From: Panonychus citri
Taxonomy: Eukaryota; Arthropoda; Arachnida; Trombidiformes; Tetranychidae
Assembly (NCBI RefSeq): GCF_014898815.1
Contig: NW_026515499.1
Span: forward strand, 248,001 to 312,000
Reading direction: 5' to 3'
DNA: 64,000 nucleotides
A program made the translations under genes and the position numbers. The notes under the pieces are model-generated. The model saw only the letters and a program-made list of their open reading frames with translations. It was not told where the DNA came from and ran no database searches. Position 1 is the first letter of the stretch. Each line of letters begins with the position of its first letter. This document shows, in pieces, positions 59,621-64,000 of the stretch.

Positions 59621-62181
59621 CTATTCTTTAACAATATCAGAACTGTCATTGTCATCGTAATCATCATCATCATCATCATCTTCATTGGAGTCATTGTTTT
59701 TGTTATCATTGTTTCCATCATGTTGATCATCATTCTCACCATCTTCTTCTTTATCATTATCACCATTTCCATCATTATTATCTCTGTAATTAACATTTTC
59801 AACTCGAGATTCCAATTCTGTTGAATGTTTCATATTTCCAGATGATTTTATAGTCTCTTTAAATTCTTGTTGTAATAAATGTCTCGGTGTTGATGATGAT
59901 AAATTATCTTTCTTATGGTTAATCCTTTTTATCTTATTTGATTTAGAGGTTTTCAATGTTAACGCTTCTCTCATTGTATCCTGAATTACTCGTATTAATG
60001 AGGTAACTGTTGTTTCATGGTGAGTTGAATCACTGATTAAATGCCAACCATTTGGATCGTTAACACGAAGTATCTCATGGATCAATTGTATTCTCTCTCG
60101 TAGTATTTCATTCAACTTTTTATCCAATTGATTTAACGTTCCTCTGGAGTGACAATTCTTAACGCCTCTTCAACTCTTTCATGGGTATTAATTTGCACTG
60201 CGGACGGAGGAATGAGAAGAAGATCATCTTCGGTTACATAGGTTATGGTTCCTTCATTTTTAGTATTAGCTGTTGGTGTTGTTGTTGTTGTTGTTGTTGT
60301 CGGTGTTACTGCCGATCCAGTGGTGGTTCGCCTGGTCTCTTTATCTCGCGATTTTATCTCCTCACTGCCCATCAGATCCTCGGTTGTTGGTGTTACGGTT
60401 GATATTGTTTTCCTTCTTTCCTTATTAACTAAATCTTTAACACCGCCGCCAACACCACCGTTACTAGAATTTTTATTCTCATAATCATCATCATCTCGAC
60501 TGGTATTTAATTTAAGATCAATCAGTTTGGAAAAAGATTGAGTATGATTGGGATGTTTACGTCCGGTTGCTGAAATTTCTTGTATCTTTTGTGTCCAAAG
60601 ATCTTTCTCCGTGGCGGTGGCAGCGTGAAATTCATAAAAAGCTGATTCAATTTCATCATTTGATAATAGATAGAAAGCTGTCTTATCGGTGGCCACATCA
60701 CGAGTAATTAAACTGGAAACATTTAAAATTGGTGGTTTAGGATGATTTTTGAGTATAAATCGATCTCCATCTCGGTTCAATATAATCATTACATCGGAAC
60801 ATAATACAACTAGGACATCGGTACACTTTTGTTTGGTCGGTCTCCATGTTAGGAATCCTTCGTGGACTAAAATTTTACCAGTTAGGTCAATATTTAGATT
60901 ATCTTGTTTAACAATCTTTTTCTGTATATTCTTTAAGCGTAATTTATTCTCGGCACAGCGTTTCTTTTCATTGATAACATGTAATAAATCCTTTGTTCGT
61001 TGGAGAGCCTTTTCAACCAGGTCAAATTCTTCGGTTTCCTTTTCCGTTGCTTTGAGTAAATTGTCCAACAGAAGAGGATATTTGGTTACCCTTTGGAAAC
61101 AGAATGCTAACAAAGCTTTGAGATCAAGACGTTTACACCTTTCATGAGATTCAGCTTCACTCAGGAAAAGGGCAAACTTTGAATCTTTTTTCATCTTATT
61201 CAATAATTCAAGACCAGCCGTTTGGGATGCACAAAATGTTGATGCAGCATTTTGTAAAGCATCACCTAAAGTACCTTCAAATATATTGACCAACATTTGA
61301 CCAACCAATAGATCGGACATCTCGGTGTATCTTTGAGGAAATTGTAATTGGGTTTTAATACTCTCTTCATAATCCTTTCTCTTGGCTCTAAATTGTTTAA
61401 CCATGGCTTTATGTATCTTTAATAGATCATCATGGGTAGAAAATATTTGCTGAATTTGCTCCGCTGTTAATAATTGTTCAGTTTTTATCGGCTTATAGAA
61501 GATATCATGTAAAACCTCAAGGTATTCAACGTGAGTCTCTTCCGTGTTAAATAGTTCATTGATTATTTCCATACGTTTAGAACCAGTGAATAGACGTTGA
61601 GTTCTTGGTGGTAATGGGGGAGGCACACAGGTTGGCGAATTAAGAGTAAAGCTTGTAATCGGCGGAGCTGGCGGTGGTGGATGGCTTGGTGCTTGGAAGC
61701 AATAATCTTCATCATCATTGGAGAGATGAAATTTTTCACTATTGGACAGATTAGAAGACACTGAAGATGATGAGGGTAAAGCTGGATCACTTATTTTACG
61801 ATAATTGCGCTTTGCTTCAGCAGCTTTCAATGATTCAGATCTATTGATTTGATTTAAACTGCTATTGGAAGACTCAGAGGGATGAGGCGGTGGTGAAATT
61901 GAGGGAGTAGTTGGACAAGAGTTTGGTAAAACATCATCCGACATGGCCAAGGTTAAGGCAACATAACTTTGACACTGTTGGATCATCTTGACAACCGCAA
62001 GATGATTATGTTTTAATACACAGGTTCCATTGACTTTAATAATAACTTGACCCGAGCGAACACCAGCTTTCCATGCGGCTCCATCCGGTTTAACTGATTC
62101 TACCTTGACCGGATTATCGCCTGAAACACGTAAACCAAAGCCTTTCTCATCTCGACGAATGATGACACATTTTTGCGTCAT
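59621..62181 (-). CDS. PDZ-DH-PH Rho guanine nucleotide exchange factor (RhoGEF2/PDZ-RhoGEF type, no RGS), frame broken once
   Basis: Intronless. The start ATG 62181 has an in-frame TGA nine bases upstream. PDZ at about 1-80 (CVIIRRDEKGFGLRVSGDNP ... AGVRSGQVIIKVNGT) matches RhoGEF2/PDZ-RhoGEF. A proline-rich linker of about 120 residues (PPPPAPPI, PPPLPPRTQ) leads directly to the DH domain at about 203-410 (IINELFNTEETHVEYLEVLH, FQRVTKYPLLLDNLLKAT) and the PH domain at about 430-533 (KILVHEGFLTWRPTKQK ... WTQKIQEI). The RGS-like and C1 domains of this family are absent. The first frame stops at a TAA (60135-60133) after RIVTPEER; the protein continues in the -1 frame with LNQLDKKLNEILRERIQLIH down to 59621. 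One missing T at CGTTAAA would explain this; the whole would be about 853 aa with an acidic end. Role: activates Rho for actomyosin contraction. Confidence 0.88.
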
Positions 62182-62293
62182 AATAAATCAAAAAGAGAAG
62201 AAGAAGAAAAAAAAATAAACAAACACAAAATCAAATAGAAAAAAAAACAAAAAGATCGATTCAAAGAGAGAAATTGGATTGTGTCTCTCAAAG

Positions 62294-62356
62294 GAGAGAG
62301 AGAGAGAGAGAGAAAGAGAGAAAGACAGATATAAAGAGAGAGAGAGAGAGAGAGAG
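62294..62356 (+). repeat. Compound (GA)n repeat in the RhoGEF 5' region
   Basis: Two GA runs (62294-62313 and 62335-62356) separated by a GAAAGA-type spacer, then a TGTGTA run. On the sense strand this is a CT-rich tract 110-175 bp upstream of the ATG. Confidence 0.9.
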
Positions 62357-63183
62357 TGTGTATGTGTATATGTATGTGAGTTAGAGAGAAAGAGAGATGT
62401 AGACAAACAAATAGACCCTTATGTTAGAGTATACAGGGTGGAAAATATTTTTTTTGTTTTATCTTGTGAATTGAAGGTTGGCCTTTAGGTTGCGCTATAA
62501 TGTAGACAACAGATTAACACCCTTGAAATGCGCATTGAAAGAAGATACTGTTTCCTCTGGTAAGGAAACTTTTTCTCTTTCACCCTGTAGATATATTGGT
62601 GAAGGATAAACACTGGTGTAGTTGATACAAATGGTGGTAAAGGGTAATGATGAGGTTGATGATGATGTAAGAAAAGTGTATGTTGTTATATGTCCACCTA
62701 AACACACAGACAAACATACAAAATATTCAACAGGTAGAAAACTACTACACACACTCGATAATAGAAAAGTATATTAGAGGATAAATAATAATAATATTAA
62801 ATATTTGATGATGATGAAGATGAAGATGGGGAGTGAGGGGGTGGAAAATAACAGAAAGAGAAAGACACAGAGAGCGAGAGAGAGAGAGAGAGAAAGAGAG
62901 GAAAAAAAGAAAGAGAAAAAAAGAAAGAGATGAAAAGATGAAGAAAGAAAATGAAAAGACAGAGAAAGAGAGAGAGAGAGAGTTAAGAAACAAGGTAAGT
63001 AACTAGGTGTGTGTCATCAGCGTATTATGAAAAAGAGTATAAAATAATCAATTGAATGTTTTAAGAAAAAAAAATGTATAAAAAACAGAGAGAGAAAGAA
63101 AGATGAATAGAAACTCTGTCAGGATTAAGAAATTTTTTCTTCTTAAACCCAAAAGCTTTCATAGATATCGGATTATCCGATTC

Positions 63184-63238
63184 GGATATAAACTCAATGG
63201 AAACTCAATCAAGATTTTCACTAATCTTGTTTATATCC
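63184..63238. repeat. Inverted repeat (hairpin) with a tandem 10-bp duplication
   Basis: GGATATAAAC (63184-63193) pairs with GTTTATATCC (63229-63238), and AAGATT (63211-63216) with AATCTT (63223-63228), forming one interrupted 16-bp stem with a 6-nt loop. The 17-nt bulge contains part of a duplicated AAACTCAAT. The adjacent ATCGGATTATCCGAT (63167-63181) is a perfect 7-bp stem on a 1-nt centre. Confidence 0.6.
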
Positions 63239-64000
63239 AATTCGAGAATAGAAAAACTTTAATTAGCAAGTAGATCAAATATCGATACCATATGTTTTTC
63301 CGTAGAAAAAGGTTACAACTTGATATCTTTTCTTTGGTATCTTTAAGAATTCGAGTATCGGTGCGAATGGATAACCGAACTTTTGGTTGACCGCGTTTTT
63401 TGAAATTTGGGTAACCATGGTAACTGTTTGAAAGTTTTTTTTCCATCGGTCACATTTTTTGTCTCTCCAATTCTTTCAAAAATTCTGTGAAAAATAAACC
63501 AAGTTAATAATTAAAATTGTGTTAATCAATTAATTTACAAGATTAGGGTTAATTTGATGCCAAAATTGTAATAGAAAAGTAAATAATTCAAAATAATAAA
63601 TGAACTACAAAATAACAGGAAACAGGATATAAAATTAATCGAAACTTTTTTTTCTTCTTTTAGAATTTATTGATATTTTGAACTTTCTTTTAGATTTTTA
63701 ATTTAATTTAGAGGAAGAGAGAGAGAGAAAAAATAGAAATGATTGGACTTCTAATCGGTTTCGAATGTGAAAAATGTAAAAGAATAAGATTGAACTTGTT
63801 GGAGAGATTTTATTAGTTTCGAAAAGTTTTGAAAACTTTTTTTTCTCTTCCAAATCGAACCAATCAAGTTGATTAAGTTATGAATTATGGTGAAAATTAA
63901 AAATTATCTCTTGTAGTTATAATTTTTGTAGTTGCTCGTTACTTTCGTCTTTTCTTTTGATAAAGTTGGGCTACTTTGAGTTGTATCGTTTTGAAGGAAA

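Larger units (their letters stand above)
62182..64000. promoter_or_regulatory. Upstream region of the RhoGEF gene
   Basis: 1.8 kb up to the right edge without a recognisable gene. The first 200 bp are a purine-rich probable 5'UTR with GA repeats (62294-62313, 62335-62356), and more GA runs lie at 62876-62893 and 62961-62981. Two inverted repeats lie at 63167-63181 and 63184-63238. The open frames here encode Arg/Glu or Ser/Leu repeats and are not credible. Confidence 0.45.

Noticed and set aside
59621..60127. Separate gene downstream of the RhoGEF
   Set aside because: It begins with TTG inside the RhoGEF end and extends the same helical segment; it is the RhoGEF C-terminus in the -1 frame.
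1..64000. tRNA, rRNA or full-length transposon genes
   Set aside because: I looked for tRNA B-box-like sequence, rRNA and transposase or reverse-transcriptase motifs while reading and saw none; tRNAscan-SE and a repeat-library search would be decisive.

Overview
The window is nuclear DNA of an arthropod, most probably a spider mite (Tetranychus-like). It is strongly AT-rich, genes are compact and lie on both strands, and introns are mostly 60-500 bp GT-AG. It holds a mite-style intronless DEG/ENaC channel, a fatty acyl-CoA reductase and a macroglobulin-complement-related (Mcr-type) thioester protein. The taxon is inferred from gene style; the sequence does not prove it. Fifteen protein-coding genes can be supported, ten of them rebuilt exon by exon with phases that close exactly or to the window edge.

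Layout. 0.65-3.75 kb: ZFR (minus), running off the left edge. 4.9-7.3 kb: intronless SGSM3-like TBC/SH3/RUN protein (plus). 8.8-14.3 kb: RIN/sprint Rab5-GEF (plus). 16.0-21.8 kb: a 15-exon miniature perlecan (plus). 23.7-26.3 kb: TOPORS RING E3 ligase (plus), frame broken once. 27.3-28.1 kb: TMEM50 (minus). 29.2-43.3 kb: Mcr-like thioester protein (minus) with a 5.6-kb intron. 43.6-44.1 kb: the spliceosomal thioredoxin-fold protein TXNL4A/Dim1 (plus), divergent from the previous gene. 44.7-45.8 kb: BPNT1 (minus). 46.2-48.3 kb: fatty acyl-CoA reductase (minus), with a degenerate copy of its own 5' end about 0.5 kb upstream. 49.4-50.8 kb: DEG/ENaC channel (plus). 51.3-53.8 kb: frequenin/NCS-1 (minus). 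55.1-55.5 kb: small secreted Cys-containing protein (minus). 56.0-56.9 kb: His/Asp-rich single-pass membrane protein (minus). 59.6-62.2 kb: PDZ-DH-PH RhoGEF lacking an RGS domain (minus), frame broken once.

The genes do not form a pathway; this is an ordinary euchromatic neighbourhood with several signalling regulators (Rab GAP-like, Rab5 GEF, Rho GEF, calcium sensor). I found no clear new multi-gene system. The best leads are: a TBC domain that has lost both catalytic fingers; a RhoGEF without its RGS module; a reduced perlecan with two LG domains; a decayed FAR first exon plus promoter; CTCF-like motifs just upstream of four genes; a 36-bp element with an AAGATGGCGTT core shared upstream of SGSM3 and RIN, with the core recurring upstream of TOPORS; and sense-strand CT bias of the long microsatellites inside minus-strand genes. 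Two conserved genes carry single-base frame breaks, both of the kind made by one missing base, so an assembly error must be excluded before any biology is read into them.
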